NCBI RefSeq assembly: GCF_020400655.1
Contig: NZ_JAINRC010000004.1
Coordinates: 366,664 to 430,663 of the forward strand
Length of the DNA stretch: 64,000 bases
Source of the DNA: Streptomyces spinosus
GTDB taxonomy: Bacteria; Actinomycetota; Actinomycetes; Streptomycetales; Streptomycetaceae
Direction of reading: 5' to 3'
The translations under genes and the position numbers were made by a program. Shown one piece after another: positions 16,990 to 26,326 of this stretch (positions are counted from its first letter, which is position 1; the number at the start of each line of letters is the position of its first letter). Under the pieces are notes generated by a model. That model was given only the letters and a program-made list of their open reading frames with translations, was not told where the DNA came from and did not search any database.

Positions 16990-18218
16990 TCCGCCGTGGC
17001 GTTCTTCAGGGGGCGCGCCGGGTCGGTCAGCGCCCCGGGGTCCATCCGCCGGCCCGCCTCGATCAGGCGGCGGCCCTGGGCCAGGTCGCGGGGGCGGCCG
17101 ACGGCCAGGAGGGCCACCAGGCGGTCCTGGCGGAGCCAGCAGACCGTCCAGGACGGGCCCGCCGGGTCGCCGCGCCGGACCAGCCGGTCGGCCCCGGCGT
17201 GGTGACCGGCGTACTGGACGAAGCGGCCGAACTGCTCGGACCAGAAGTACGGCACCGGGTCGTAGACCGCCGGGGTCTCGCCGAGGATGTTCGCGGCGAC
17301 CGTGCGCGGGCCCTGCAGGGCGTTGTCCCAGTGGTGGACGAGGAGCCGCTCGCCGTAGCGCGCCGACGGGAAGGAGGCGCAGTCGCCGACGGCGTACACA
17401 TCGGGCAGGGAGGTGCACAGGCGCTCGTCGGTGAGGACCTCGCCGTGTGTCCCCAGCTCGATGCCGGAGCCGGCCAGCCAGCCGGTGGCGGGGCGGGCGC
17501 CGATGCCGACGACGACGGCGCCCGCGGGCAGCCGGGTGCCGTCGGCGAGCACCACCTCGCCGGGCTCGACGCGCTCCACGCGCGCGTGGGTGCGCAGCTC
17601 CACGCCCGCCTCGGCGTACCAGGCGGCCATGGGTGCGGCGACCTCGGCGGGCAGGGCACCGGCGAGCGGGTGGTCGGCGGCCTCGACGACGGTCACCGCG
17701 CAGCCGGCCTCGCGGGCGGCGGTGGCGAACTCGGCGCCGATCCAGCCGGCGCCCACGACCACGATGTCGTGCTGCCGGGCGAGCACCGGGCGCAGCCGTT
17801 CGGCGTCGTCGAGGGTGCGCAGCAGGTGCACGCCGGGCATGCCCTCGGTGCCGGGCAGCCGGACCGGTTCGGCGCCGGTGGCGAGGACCAGGACGTCGTA
17901 CGGCACCGGGCCCGTCCCGGTGTCCAGCTCGTGCTCGGCGGGGCGCACGCCGTACACCTCGCAGCCGAGCCGCAGCTCGACCCCGAGTGACTCGAAGTCC
18001 ACCTCGAAGGCGGAGTCCTCGGCCTTGCCGAGCAGCACCGCCTTCGACAGCGGCGGCCGGTCGTACGGCTGGTGCGGCTCGGCACCGATGATGGTCACGT
18101 CGCCCCGGAAACCCTGCTCCCGCAGGGCGACCGCGGTCTGCACCCCGGCCATGCCCGCGCCGACGACGACCACGCGCCGCGCCGCCGCCGTGCCCTCTTG
18201 CGCTGTCTGCTCGCTCAC
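16986..18218 (-). CDS. FAD-dependent pyridine-nucleotide-disulfide-type oxidoreductase
   Basis: 410 residues. The first Rossmann motif is VVVVGAGMAGVQTAVALREQG, the NAD(P) motif is VVVGAGWIGAEFA (about 145-160), and the second FAD signature is VYAVGDCA (about 275). The order and length match rubredoxin- or ferredoxin-NAD(P) reductases of the BphA4 type, without redox-active cysteines. The electron acceptor is unknown. The GTG start follows a TATGGT hexamer by 6 nt (probably leaderless). The stop codon TAG is formed by the terminal CTAGGG of the adjacent repeat element, so the element may have set the present C-terminus. Confidence 0.92.
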   Translation of the reverse strand: MSEQTAQEGTAAARRVVVVGAGMAGVQTAVALREQGFRGDVTIIGAEPHQPYDRPPLSKAVLLGKAEDSAFEVDFESLGVELRLGCEVYGVRPAEHELDTGTGPVPYDVLVLATGAEPVRLPGTEGMPGVHLLRTLDDAERLRPVLARQHDIVVVGAGWIGAEFATAAREAGCAVTVVEAADHPLAGALPAEVAAPMAAWYAEAGVELRTHARVERVEPGEVVLADGTRLPAGAVVVGIGARPATGWLAGSGIELGTHGEVLTDERLCTSLPDVYAVGDCASFPSARYGERLLVHHWDNALQGPRTVAANILGETPAVYDPVPYFWSEQFGRFVQYAGHHAGADRLVRRGDPAGPSWTVCWLRQDRLVALLAVGRPRDLAQGRRLIEAGRRMDPGALTDPARPLKNATAD

Positions 18219-18250
18219 CCGATCACCATAGACAATTGACGGAGAGTCAG

Positions 18251-18601
18251 TCAGGGGGCGGGCTCGGCGACCTGCTCCACCACGCTCGTGCCCGAGCCGG
18301 CCTGGGACTCCCACTCCCAGGTCTCGTCCAGGCGCACCCGTCCGTCCGGCAGTTCGACGACCGCGGACACGCAGTGCCCCGAGGAGGTCGTGCCGTCGGT
18401 CTTGAGCTGCACGTACCGGAAGTCCAGCCGGTCGCCCTCGCGGGTGCCGACCAGATGGCCGCGCACGACGTCGCCGCCCGCGTACTCCGCCCAGATCGCG
18501 CCGTCCTGCTCGTGGTACGCGAACCGTGTGCGGGTGCCCACCTGACCTGGGGCTTGGTCCGCCACGGGGGCGAGGACGAGTCCGTCGAGCGACCGGGCCA
18601 T
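18251..18601 (-). CDS. Conserved small beta-rich protein of unknown function
   Basis: 116 residues with alternating beta-strand pattern. Recognisable stretches are FAYHEQDGAIWAEYAGGDVVRG, DRLDFRYVQL and WEWESQAGSGTSVVEE-like ends. These match a conserved actinobacterial family that is sometimes labelled an N-acetylglutamate synthase without good reason. The start at 18601 was chosen from the AGGGAG site upstream and because a longer frame would enter the TPP riboswitch region. It diverges from thiO. I cannot assign a function. Confidence 0.75.
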   Translation of the reverse strand: MARSLDGLVLAPVADQAPGQVGTRTRFAYHEQDGAIWAEYAGGDVVRGHLVGTREGDRLDFRYVQLKTDGTTSSGHCVSAVVELPDGRVRLDETWEWESQAGSGTSVVEQVAEPAP

Positions 18602-18654
18602 GGAACAGGGCTCCCTTACGGGTGAGAGGGGCGGCGGGCTAGGGTTGCCACCGT

Positions 18655-18753
18655 ACAAGCACTCGCGGGAGCCCGGACGCACCGGGCTGAGAGGGAGGCT
18701 GGCGGCCTCCGACCGTACGAACCTGATCCGGGTCATGCCGGCGAAGGGAGGGG
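18655..18753 (+). promoter_or_regulatory. TPP riboswitch (THI element) upstream of thiO
   Basis: The diagnostic conserved segments are present in order: GCACCGGGCTGAGAGG (P2-J-P3 side), a variable GC-rich arm, and GAACCTGATCCGGGTCATGCCGGCGAAGGGAG (two pieces of the pyrophosphate-sensor helix). The 3' end merges with GGAGGGG, the ribosome site of thiO at 18747-18753, about 10 nt before the ATG. Control by hiding the ribosome site when thiamine pyrophosphate is bound is therefore likely. Confidence 0.95.
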
Positions 18754-18763
18754 CTGGACGCCC

Positions 18764-19984
18764 ATGTCGTCACGTACGTCCGACGTCCTCGTCATCGGGG
18801 GCGGGATCATCGGCCTGGTCACGGCCTGGCGCGCGGCGCAGCGCGGGCTGGCCACTGCCCTGGTGGACCCCGCACCCGGCGGCGGGGCCGCGCAGGTCGC
18901 CGCCGGGATGCTGGCCGCGGTCACCGAGCTGCACTACGGCGAGGAGACCCTGCTCGCCCTGAACCTGGAGTCGGCCCGCCGCTACCCCGCCTTCGCGGCC
19001 GAGCTGACCGAGCTGACCGGCCATGACCTCGGCTACCGCCGCTGCGGCACCCTCGCCGTCGCCCTGGACGCCGACGACCGGGCCCATCTGCGCGAACTGC
19101 ACCTGCTCCAGCAGCGCTCGGGCCTCGGCTCGGAGTGGCTGTCGGGGCGGGAGTGCCGGCGCCTGGAGCCGATGCTGGCGCCCGGGGTGCGGGGCGGGCT
19201 GCGGGTCGACGGCGACCACCAGATCGACCCGCGCCGGCTGGCGGCGGCCCTGGTCGCCGCGTGCGAGCGGGCCGGTGTGGTGTTCCACCGGGCGTGGGCG
19301 CAGCGGCTGGACGTGGTGCGGGACCGGGCCACCGGGGTCACCACGGCGGACGGCACGGCTCTGCGCGCGGACCGGGTGGTCCTCGCGGCCGGCAGCCTGA
19401 GCGGGCGGCTCGCGGGCGTGCCGGACGAGCTGCTGCCCCCGGTGCGGCCGGTGAAGGGGCAGGTGCTGCGGCTGACCGTGCCGCGCCGGTACGCGCCGTT
19501 CCTGAGCCGGACCGTGCGGGCCGTGGTGCGGGGCAGCCAGGTCTATCTGGTGCCGCGGGAGAACGGCGAACTGGTCGTCGGCGCCACCAGCGAGGAGCTG
19601 GGCTGGGACACGACGGTCACCGCCGGGGGCGTGTACGAGCTGCTGCGCGACGCGCACGAGCTGGTGCCCGGCATCACCGAGCTGCCGCTGACCGAGACCC
19701 GGGCCGGTCTGCGCCCCGGCTCCCCGGACAACGCGCCGCTGCTCGGCCCGTCCGGGCTGCCCGGGCTGCTGCTGGCCACCGGGCACTACCGCAACGGCGT
19801 GCTGCTCACGCCGGTCACCGGGGACGTGCTGGCGCACGCGCTGGTCACCGGCGAGCTTCCGGAGGAGGCTCGTCCGTTCACGCCGCGGCGGTTCGGCGCC
19901 GCGCCCGGGGAAGCCGCCGGGCGCGCCGGGGCGAGGCAAGAGCACGGGAAGACGACGAGGGAAGAGGTGGAGCAGCCCGTATGA
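18764..19984 (+). CDS. thiO: Glycine oxidase ThiO
   Basis: 406 residues. The N-terminal FAD-binding motif VLVIGGGIIGLVTAWRAAQRG is followed by the DAO-fold body, with the RVVLAAGS segment and the C-terminal LLATGHYRNGVLLTP motif typical of ThiO. The enzyme oxidises glycine to the imine needed for the thiazole ring of thiamine. It is the first gene after the TPP riboswitch and is translationally coupled (ATGA) to thiS. The last 35 residues, rich in Arg and Glu, look poorly conserved. Confidence 0.95.
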   Translation: MSSRTSDVLVIGGGIIGLVTAWRAAQRGLATALVDPAPGGGAAQVAAGMLAAVTELHYGEETLLALNLESARRYPAFAAELTELTGHDLGYRRCGTLAVALDADDRAHLRELHLLQQRSGLGSEWLSGRECRRLEPMLAPGVRGGLRVDGDHQIDPRRLAAALVAACERAGVVFHRAWAQRLDVVRDRATGVTTADGTALRADRVVLAAGSLSGRLAGVPDELLPPVRPVKGQVLRLTVPRRYAPFLSRTVRAVVRGSQVYLVPRENGELVVGATSEELGWDTTVTAGGVYELLRDAHELVPGITELPLTETRAGLRPGSPDNAPLLGPSGLPGLLLATGHYRNGVLLTPVTGDVLAHALVTGELPEEARPFTPRRFGAAPGEAAGRAGARQEHGKTTREEVEQPV

Positions 19985-20193
19985 ACAGCACGGTCATGAT
20001 TTCCGTCAACGGGGAGCGCCGGGAGATCGCCCCGGGCACCGCCCTCGACACCCTCGTCCGCACCCTCACCGCCGCCCCGCGCGGGGTGGCCGCCGCCGTC
20101 AACGAGACCGTCGTCCCGCGCGCGCGGTGGGCGACGACCGCCCTCGCCGACGGCGACCGGGTCGAGGTCCTCACCGCCGTGCAGGGAGGCTGA
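19981..20193 (+). CDS. thiS: Sulfur carrier protein ThiS
   Basis: 70 residues ending in the obligatory Gly-Gly that is adenylated and thiocarboxylated. The ubiquitin-like core (ISVNGERREI, then VAAAVNETVVPR) matches ThiS. Its start overlaps the thiO stop by 4 bp (ATGA). ThiS delivers sulfur to ThiG for thiazole formation. No ThiF-like activating enzyme is in the window. Confidence 0.96.
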   Translation: MNSTVMISVNGERREIAPGTALDTLVRTLTAAPRGVAAAVNETVVPRARWATTALADGDRVEVLTAVQGG

Positions 20194-20991
<798 letters not shown>

Positions 20992-21119
20992 CCGGTGCCG
21001 CGGTTCCCGTCCGGCCGGCGGCAGCCGGGTCGTGGGTGCGTCACAGGTCGGCTGCAGTGCTGGTGGGAAAGCGGTCTCGGCACGGGGAACGGTCGTGCCC
21101 CCTCGTAGACTCGCCTCTC

Positions 21120-23093
21120 GTGGATACGACCCTTCAGGACCCCCTCGTCGGCCAGGTGCTCGACGGCAGGTACCGCGTCGACGCGCGGATCGCGGCCGGC
21201 GGGATGGCCACGGTCTACCGGGCCCTGGACACCCGCCTGGACCGTGTGCTCGCGCTGAAGGTGATGCACCCGGCGCTCGCGGCCGACGGCGCGTTCGTCG
21301 AGCGGTTCATCCGGGAGGCCAAGTCCGTCGCCCGGCTCGACCACCCCAACGTGGTGCAGGTCTTCGACCAGGGGACCGACGGGTCGTACGTCTACCTGGC
21401 GATGGAGTACATCGCCGGCTGCACCCTGCGGGACGTGCTGCGCGAGCGGGGCGCGGTGCAGCCGCGGGCCGCGCTGGACGTCCTGGAGCCGGTGCTCGCC
21501 GCGCTCGGCGCCGCGCACCGGGCCGGGTTCGTGCACCGCGACATGAAGCCCGAGAACGTGCTGATAGGCGACGACGGCCGGGTCAAGGTCGCCGACTTCG
21601 GGCTGGTGCGCTCCGTGGACACGGTGACCAGCACGACGGGCGCCGTGCTCGGGACCGTCTCCTACCTGGCGCCGGAGCAGATAGAGCAGGGCATCACCGA
21701 CCCGCGCGCCGACGTGTACGCGTGCGGTGTGGTCCTGTACGAGATGCTGACGGGCGCCAAGCCGCACTCCGGGGACTCCCCGGCCCAGGTGCTCTACAAG
21801 CACCTCCACGAGGACGTGCCGCCGCCCTCGGCGCTCGTGCCCGGCCTGCCGTACCAGCTGGACGAGCTGGTCGCGTCGGCCACCGCGCGCACCCCGGACG
21901 TCCGGCCGCACGACGCCGTGGCCCTGCTCGCCCAGGTGCGCGAGGCCCACCTGTCGCTGACCGACGAGCAGCTGGACGCGCTGCCGCCGCAGGCCCTGAC
22001 CGCGGAGCACGACAACGCCGAGGACCGCACGAGCGTGGTCCCGCGCGCGCTGACCTCCCCCACGCTCGGCTTCCCCCGCGCCGGGGAACCCCCGTCCCGG
22101 CCGCTGCCGCTGGTCGAGGACGCGTTCGAGGGCGGCCCCGGGGACGGCACCGACCGCACCGCCCGGTTCCAGAGCCCGCCCGTGCCGCCCCGCAGGCGCC
22201 CGGCGCGGCCCCCGCGCGCGGTGCTGGCGGTGATCGCGGCCGTGCTGGTGGTGTTCGGCGTCGGCGCCGGGGTCTGGTACATCAACTCCGGCCAGTTCAC
22301 CAAGGTGCCGCCGCTGCTGGCGAAGACGGAGGCGCAGGCCAGGGAGCGGCTGAAGACCGCCGGGCTGGACGTCGGGAAGGTCAAGCGCGCGTACAGCGAC
22401 ACGGTCGAGCGCGGCACGGTGATCGGCACCGACCCGGCGCCGGGCGCGCGGATCCGGGACCACGACTCCGTGACGCTGACCGTGTCGCTGGGACCGAAGA
22501 CGGTGGACGTCCCGGACGTGGCGGGCCAGTCGCTCGCCAAGGCGCGGGCGCGGCTGAAGGCGGAGGACCTGGAGCCGGGCATGGTCACCCGGGAGTTCAG
22601 CGACGACGTCCCCAGGGGCTCGGTGATCGGTACGGCACCCGAGGCGGGCACCGAACGGCACGCGGGTTCGGCGATCGCGCTGGTCGTCAGCAAGGGCAGC
22701 CCCATCGACGTGCCGGACGTCACCGGCGACGACCTGGAGAGCGCGAAGCAGGAGCTGACGGACGCCGGGCTGAAGGTGAAGGTGGCCGGCAAACGGATCA
22801 ACTCCGAGTACGACGAGGGCGAGGTCGCCGCGCAGAGCCCGGACGACGGTCACCAGGCCGCCGAGGGCGACACGGTGACGCTGACGCTGTCCAAGGGGCC
22901 GGAGATGATCGAGGTCCCGGACGTGGTCGGCGACAGCGTGGACGACGCCCACCAGGCCCTGGAGGACGCCGGCTTCGAGGTGAAGGAGGACCGCGGGCTG
23001 CTGGGGCTGTTCGGGGACACCGTGAAGAAGCAGTCGGTGGACGGCGGCGACGAGGCGCCCAAGGGGTCGACCATAACGATCACCATCCGGTGA
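21120..23093 (+). CDS. Transmembrane Ser/Thr protein kinase with four PASTA repeats
   Basis: 657 residues. The N-terminal kinase domain (about 18-275) has the Gly-rich loop AAGGMATVY, catalytic Lys47, Asp141 in the HRDMKPEN motif, and DFG at 159-161, all intact. A Pro/Arg-rich juxtamembrane stretch and one membrane helix (about 367-387) lead to four extracellular PASTA domains (about 392-657). These usually sense muropeptides or lipid II. The layout is that of PknB/PknL-type kinases. The GTG start lies 8 nt after TAGACT, which suggests a leaderless message. It is placed like M. tuberculosis pknL, near the Rv2175c homologue. Confidence 0.95.
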   Translation: MDTTLQDPLVGQVLDGRYRVDARIAAGGMATVYRALDTRLDRVLALKVMHPALAADGAFVERFIREAKSVARLDHPNVVQVFDQGTDGSYVYLAMEYIAGCTLRDVLRERGAVQPRAALDVLEPVLAALGAAHRAGFVHRDMKPENVLIGDDGRVKVADFGLVRSVDTVTSTTGAVLGTVSYLAPEQIEQGITDPRADVYACGVVLYEMLTGAKPHSGDSPAQVLYKHLHEDVPPPSALVPGLPYQLDELVASATARTPDVRPHDAVALLAQVREAHLSLTDEQLDALPPQALTAEHDNAEDRTSVVPRALTSPTLGFPRAGEPPSRPLPLVEDAFEGGPGDGTDRTARFQSPPVPPRRRPARPPRAVLAVIAAVLVVFGVGAGVWYINSGQFTKVPPLLAKTEAQARERLKTAGLDVGKVKRAYSDTVERGTVIGTDPAPGARIRDHDSVTLTVSLGPKTVDVPDVAGQSLAKARARLKAEDLEPGMVTREFSDDVPRGSVIGTAPEAGTERHAGSAIALVVSKGSPIDVPDVTGDDLESAKQELTDAGLKVKVAGKRINSEYDEGEVAAQSPDDGHQAAEGDTVTLTLSKGPEMIEVPDVVGDSVDDAHQALEDAGFEVKEDRGLLGLFGDTVKKQSVDGGDEAPKGSTITITIR

Positions 23094-23097
23094 CGGG

Positions 23098-23122
23098 CGG
23101 TCACGGGCACCGGCGGTGACCG
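23098..23122 (+). terminator. Hairpin after the PASTA kinase gene
   Basis: A 7-bp stem (CGGTCAC and GTGACCG) around an 11-nt GC-rich loop begins 4 bp after the stop codon. It is shorter than the other terminators in the window, so the assignment is moderate. Confidence 0.5.
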
Positions 23123-23198
23123 TGTCAGGGGCCACCGGTGACCGGTCTCACCGGGGAGCGCGGTCCGGGCGCCGGGCCGGACATGACACCCTGAACGG

Positions 23199-24074
23199 GT
23201 GAGTCCCGTTCGCTCCCCCCTCCGCAACCCCGTCGGCGGCCATGTGCCCGTGGCCGGTGGCCTGCACTCCGTCGGGCTGTCGTACGCCCGTGACCTGAAG
23301 GCCGAGACCGTGCAGGTCTTCGTCGCCAATCCGCGCGGCTGGGCCACGCCCGCCGGGAACCCGCGGCAGGACGAGGCGTTCCGCGCGGCCTGCGCCGAGG
23401 AGTCGGTCCCGGCCTACGTGCACGCGCCGTACCTGATCAACTTCGGCTCGCACACCGGGGCCACCGTGGAGCGGTCGGTTCAGTCGCTGCGGCACTCGCT
23501 GCGGCGCGGGCGGGAGATCGGCGCGCTGGGTGTCGTGGTGCACACCGGGAGCGCCACCGGCGGCCGGACGCGGGAGGTCGCGCTGAAGCAGGTGCGCGCG
23601 TACCTGCTGCCGCTGCTGGACGAGCTGACCCATGACGACGACCCGTTCCTGCTGCTGGAGTCGACCGCCGGGCAGGGCGCCTCGCTGTGCTCGCGGACCT
23701 GGGACTTCGGGCCGTACTTCGAGGCGCTGGACGCGCATCCGAAGCTGGGCGTGTGCCTGGACACGTGCCACGTCTTCGCCGCCGGGCACGACCTGGCGGA
23801 GCCGGACGGCATGCACCGGACCCTGGACCTGCTGGTGGACACCGTCGGCCCGGGCCGGCTGAAGCTCATCCACGCCAACGACTCCAAGGATGTGGCGGGC
23901 GCCCACAAGGACCGGCACGAGAACATCGGCGCAGGCCACATCGGGGAGGACCCGTTCCGGGCGCTGATGACCCACCCCGCGACCGAGGGCGTACCGCTGG
24001 TCATCGAGACGCCCGGCGGCAAGGAGGGGCACGCGGCGGACGTGGCGCGGCTGAAGGGACTTCGCGAGGACTGA
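23199..24074 (+). CDS. nfo: Endonuclease IV (AP endonuclease)
   Basis: 291 residues with the TIM-barrel Zn site of endonuclease IV: HAPYLINFGS, VVHTGSATG, LLLESTAGQG, CLDTCHVFAAG, HANDSKD and the HENIGAGHIG motif, in the standard order. The enzyme cleaves the backbone 5' to abasic sites during base-excision repair. The GTG start is the first in-frame start after the upstream terminator. It has no obvious operon partner. Confidence 0.95.
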   Translation: MSPVRSPLRNPVGGHVPVAGGLHSVGLSYARDLKAETVQVFVANPRGWATPAGNPRQDEAFRAACAEESVPAYVHAPYLINFGSHTGATVERSVQSLRHSLRRGREIGALGVVVHTGSATGGRTREVALKQVRAYLLPLLDELTHDDDPFLLLESTAGQGASLCSRTWDFGPYFEALDAHPKLGVCLDTCHVFAAGHDLAEPDGMHRTLDLLVDTVGPGRLKLIHANDSKDVAGAHKDRHENIGAGHIGEDPFRALMTHPATEGVPLVIETPGGKEGHAADVARLKGLRED

Positions 24075-24084
24075 CCGTGGGGGA

Positions 24085-24101
24085 ATACCCCCGTGGGGTA
24101 T
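24085..24101 (+). promoter_or_regulatory. CsoR-type copper operator (ATACCCC-CGT-GGGGTAT)
   Basis: A 17-bp perfect inverted repeat with 7-bp arms. The TACCCC/GGGGTA arms match the operator type described for the copper-sensing repressor CsoR in Streptomyces. It overlaps the probable -10 region (TATGGT) and lies 48 bp before the DUF4396 start codon. Confidence 0.78.
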
Positions 24102-24148
24102 ATGGTTCCAGTCGGGCGCAGGAGTCGTCACCTGACAGGGGGGCAGTC

Positions 24149-24697
24149 ATGGAGCACGAGACGCACGCGGCGCACGCACACCACCCCGGGCCCGCCGACG
24201 CGGACCACCACGGACACCACGAGGGTCACCGGGCCGGCCAGGGCCGGCACCCGGCATCCGCCGCCACCTGGGCGACGGCCGTCCAGGCCACCCTGCACTG
24301 CCTCACCGGCTGCGCCATCGGCGAGGTGCTCGGCATGGTCGCCGGCACGGCCTTCGGCTGGGACAACCTGCCGACCATGGTGCTGGCGGTCGTCCTGGCC
24401 TTCGTCTTCGGCTACTCGCTCACCCTGCGCGGGGTCCTGCGGGCCGGCGTCGGCTTCCGCGCGGCCTTCCGGGTGGCGCTGGCCGCCGACACCCTGTCCA
24501 TCGTCGTGATGGAGCTGATGGACAACGGGGTGATCCTGGTCTGGCCGTCGGCGATGGACGCCACACTGGGCGACGCGCTGTTCTGGATCTCGCTCGCGGT
24601 CTCGTTCGCGCTCGCCTTCATGGTGACCACCCCGGTCAACAAGTGGATGATCGGCCGGGGCAAGGGGCACGCGGTGGTGCACGCGTACCACCACTGA
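24149..24697 (+). CDS. DUF4396 membrane protein with His-rich N-terminus
   Basis: 182 residues. The first 34 residues contain 11 histidines, a likely metal-binding tail. Four hydrophobic segments follow. The first carries Cys51 and Cys55 in LHCLTGCAIGE, a conserved feature of the family, and a Met-rich part reads VVMELMDNG. DUF4396 proteins have no assigned activity. The CsoR-type operator directly upstream strongly suggests induction by copper, with a role in copper handling inferred from that and from the His/Cys/Met content. It is convergent with the next gene, which lies 12 bp away. Confidence 0.85.
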   Translation: MEHETHAAHAHHPGPADADHHGHHEGHRAGQGRHPASAATWATAVQATLHCLTGCAIGEVLGMVAGTAFGWDNLPTMVLAVVLAFVFGYSLTLRGVLRAGVGFRAAFRVALAADTLSIVVMELMDNGVILVWPSAMDATLGDALFWISLAVSFALAFMVTTPVNKWMIGRGKGHAVVHAYHH

Positions 24698-24709
24698 GGG
24701 GGCCGGGGA

Positions 24710-25342
24710 TCAGAGCTCGGGGCCGTCCCCGGGCTCCTCCTGGTAGGAGTAGCGCTGTTCCTTCCAGGGGTCGCCGATGTTGTGGTAGCCGCGCTCCTCC
24801 CAGAAGCCGCGGCGGTCGGCGGTCATGTACTCCACGCCCCGGACCCACTTGGGCCCCTTCCAGGCGTACAGGTGGGGCACGATCAGCCGGACCGGGAAGC
24901 CGTGCTCGGCGGTGAGCAGCTCGCCGTCCTTGTGGGTGGCGAAGATCGTGCGGTCGGAGACGAAGTCCGAGAGGCGCAGGTTCGAGCTGAAGCCGTACTC
25001 CGCCCAGACCATCACATGGGTGACGTCCGGCGCCGGCGGGGCCAGGTCCACGATCGCGCGGGCCGGGATGCCGCCCCACTCCGCGCCGACCATGCTGAAC
25101 TTCGTCACGCAGTGCAGATCGGCCACGACCGTGGTGTAGGGCAGGGCCGTGAACTCCTCGTGGTCCCAGGTGTGCTTGTCACCGTCGGCGGTGGCGCCGA
25201 AGACCCGGAACTCCCAGCGCTCGGGCCGGAACTTCGGGACGGGTCCGTAGTGCGTGACCGGCCAGCCGCGCTGGAGCCGCTGACCCGGCGGAAGTCCGGA
25301 CCCTGCCGCCGCCCCAGACTCTCGCTCCACCGGATGACCCAT
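24710..25342 (-). CDS. Sulfite-oxidase-like molybdopterin oxidoreductase
   Basis: 210 residues, the length of the stand-alone molybdopterin domain. The molybdenum-ligating Cys sits in DLHCVTKFS (about 79). VMVWAEYGFSSNLRLSDF, HGFPVRLIVPHLYAWKGPKWV and the WVRGVEYM stretch follow, as in YedY/sulfite-oxidase-like proteins. There is no signal peptide or twin-arginine motif, so it is probably cytoplasmic, unlike YedY. The physiological substrate is unknown. It diverges from bacterioferritin, sharing a 171-bp promoter region. Confidence 0.9.
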   Translation of the reverse strand: MGHPVERESGAAAGSGLPPGQRLQRGWPVTHYGPVPKFRPERWEFRVFGATADGDKHTWDHEEFTALPYTTVVADLHCVTKFSMVGAEWGGIPARAIVDLAPPAPDVTHVMVWAEYGFSSNLRLSDFVSDRTIFATHKDGELLTAEHGFPVRLIVPHLYAWKGPKWVRGVEYMTADRRGFWEERGYHNIGDPWKEQRYSYQEEPGDGPEL

Positions 25343-25374
25343 GTATCCATCCTGACAGACCCCGGGCAGTGCCC

Positions 25375-25442
25375 TTGACCACCCACTCCGGAACCGGACA
25401 ATTACCGCCGGTTCATGACGTACTTAATAAGTGCGTACTTAC
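25375..25442 (+). promoter_or_regulatory. Promoter and repeat region of bacterioferritin
   Basis: TTGACC (25375-25380) with ACAATT 17 bp later makes a good housekeeping promoter. Downstream, GTACTTAATAAGT followed by GCGTACTTAC (25420-25442) contains two direct copies of GTACTTA and the 11-bp palindrome ACTTAATAAGT. This is an A/T-rich island in high-GC DNA and a candidate operator. It does not match an IdeR/DmdR box. Confidence 0.5.
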
Positions 25443-25513
25443 TGGACGATCTTCCTCGTCGGTGGAATCATGCGGCGCTATCGGCCGGGCCCACCTGGAA
25501 GGAGTCCACAGCG

Positions 25514-26032
25514 ATGCAAGGCGACCCCGAGGTCATCGAACTGCTCAACGAACAGCTGACCGCCGAGCTGACCGCGATCAACCAGTACTTCCTGCACGCC
25601 AAGCTCCAGGACCACAAGGGGTGGACGCAGCTCGCCCGGTACACCCGCGCGGAGTCCTTCGACGAGATGCGGCACGCCGAGGTCCTCACCGACCGCATCC
25701 TGCTCCTCGACGGCCTGCCCAACTACCAGCGCCTCTTCCACGTGCGGGTCGGGCAGACGGTGACCGAGATGTTCCAGGCCGACCGGCAGATCGAGGTCGA
25801 GGCCATCGACCGGCTGCGCCGGGGAGTGCAGGTGATGCGCGAGAAGGACGACATCACGTCGGCGAACGTCTTCGAGGCGATCCTGGCCGACGAGGAGCAC
25901 CACATCGACTACCTGGACACCCAGCTGGAACTGGTGGACAAGCTGGGCGAGGCGCTGTACCTGTCGACCGTCCTCGAGCAGAGCCAGCCCGACGCATCGG
26001 GTCCGGGCACGGGCGGCTTCTCCACCCACTGA
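25514..26032 (+). CDS. bfr: Bacterioferritin
   Basis: 172 residues. The ferroxidase ligands Glu18, Glu51 and His54, plus later EEHH residues, are present. Met52, the haem-binding methionine, is at exactly the E. coli position, so this is a haem-containing Bfr rather than plain ferritin. It stores iron as a 24-mer shell with ferroxidase activity. The ATG is preceded by AAGGAG. It is convergent with bfd, whose product would release the stored iron. Confidence 0.96.
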   Translation: MQGDPEVIELLNEQLTAELTAINQYFLHAKLQDHKGWTQLARYTRAESFDEMRHAEVLTDRILLLDGLPNYQRLFHVRVGQTVTEMFQADRQIEVEAIDRLRRGVQVMREKDDITSANVFEAILADEEHHIDYLDTQLELVDKLGEALYLSTVLEQSQPDASGPGTGGFSTH

Positions 26033-26051
26033 GCCGGCGGGGGCGCGGACG

Positions 26052-26276
26052 CTACGCGGCGTCGTCCAGCGGTACGAGGGCCGGGGCGCGCTGGTCGAGC
26101 AGCTCCCGGCGGGGGCAGGCGCCACGGCCGAGCAGCGCCTGGATGCGCCGGACGCAGCCGCCGCAGTCGGTGCCCGCCTTGCAGGCGGACGCTATCTGGC
26201 GCGGGGTGCAGGCGCCGTTGTCCGCGTGCTGCTTGACCTGGTCCTCGGTGACACCGAAGCAACTGCAGACGTACAC
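26052..26276 (-). CDS. bfd: Bacterioferritin-associated ferredoxin
   Basis: 74 residues. The [2Fe-2S] ligand pattern is C-x-C at the N-terminus (VCSCFG, Cys4 and Cys6) and C-x2-C later (TDCGGC, about Cys38 and Cys41), as in Bfd. Bfd gives electrons to bacterioferritin to mobilise iron. The GTG start has GGGAGGTG upstream. An iron box lies 51 bp upstream, which predicts expression under iron limitation, the opposite of storage demand. Confidence 0.93.
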   Translation of the reverse strand: MYVCSCFGVTEDQVKQHADNGACTPRQIASACKAGTDCGGCVRRIQALLGRGACPRRELLDQRAPALVPLDDAA

Positions 26277-26326
26277 GCGGATTCACCTCCCGACGGGGGT
26301 CCCTGTTCCTGCCATCCCCGATTCGG

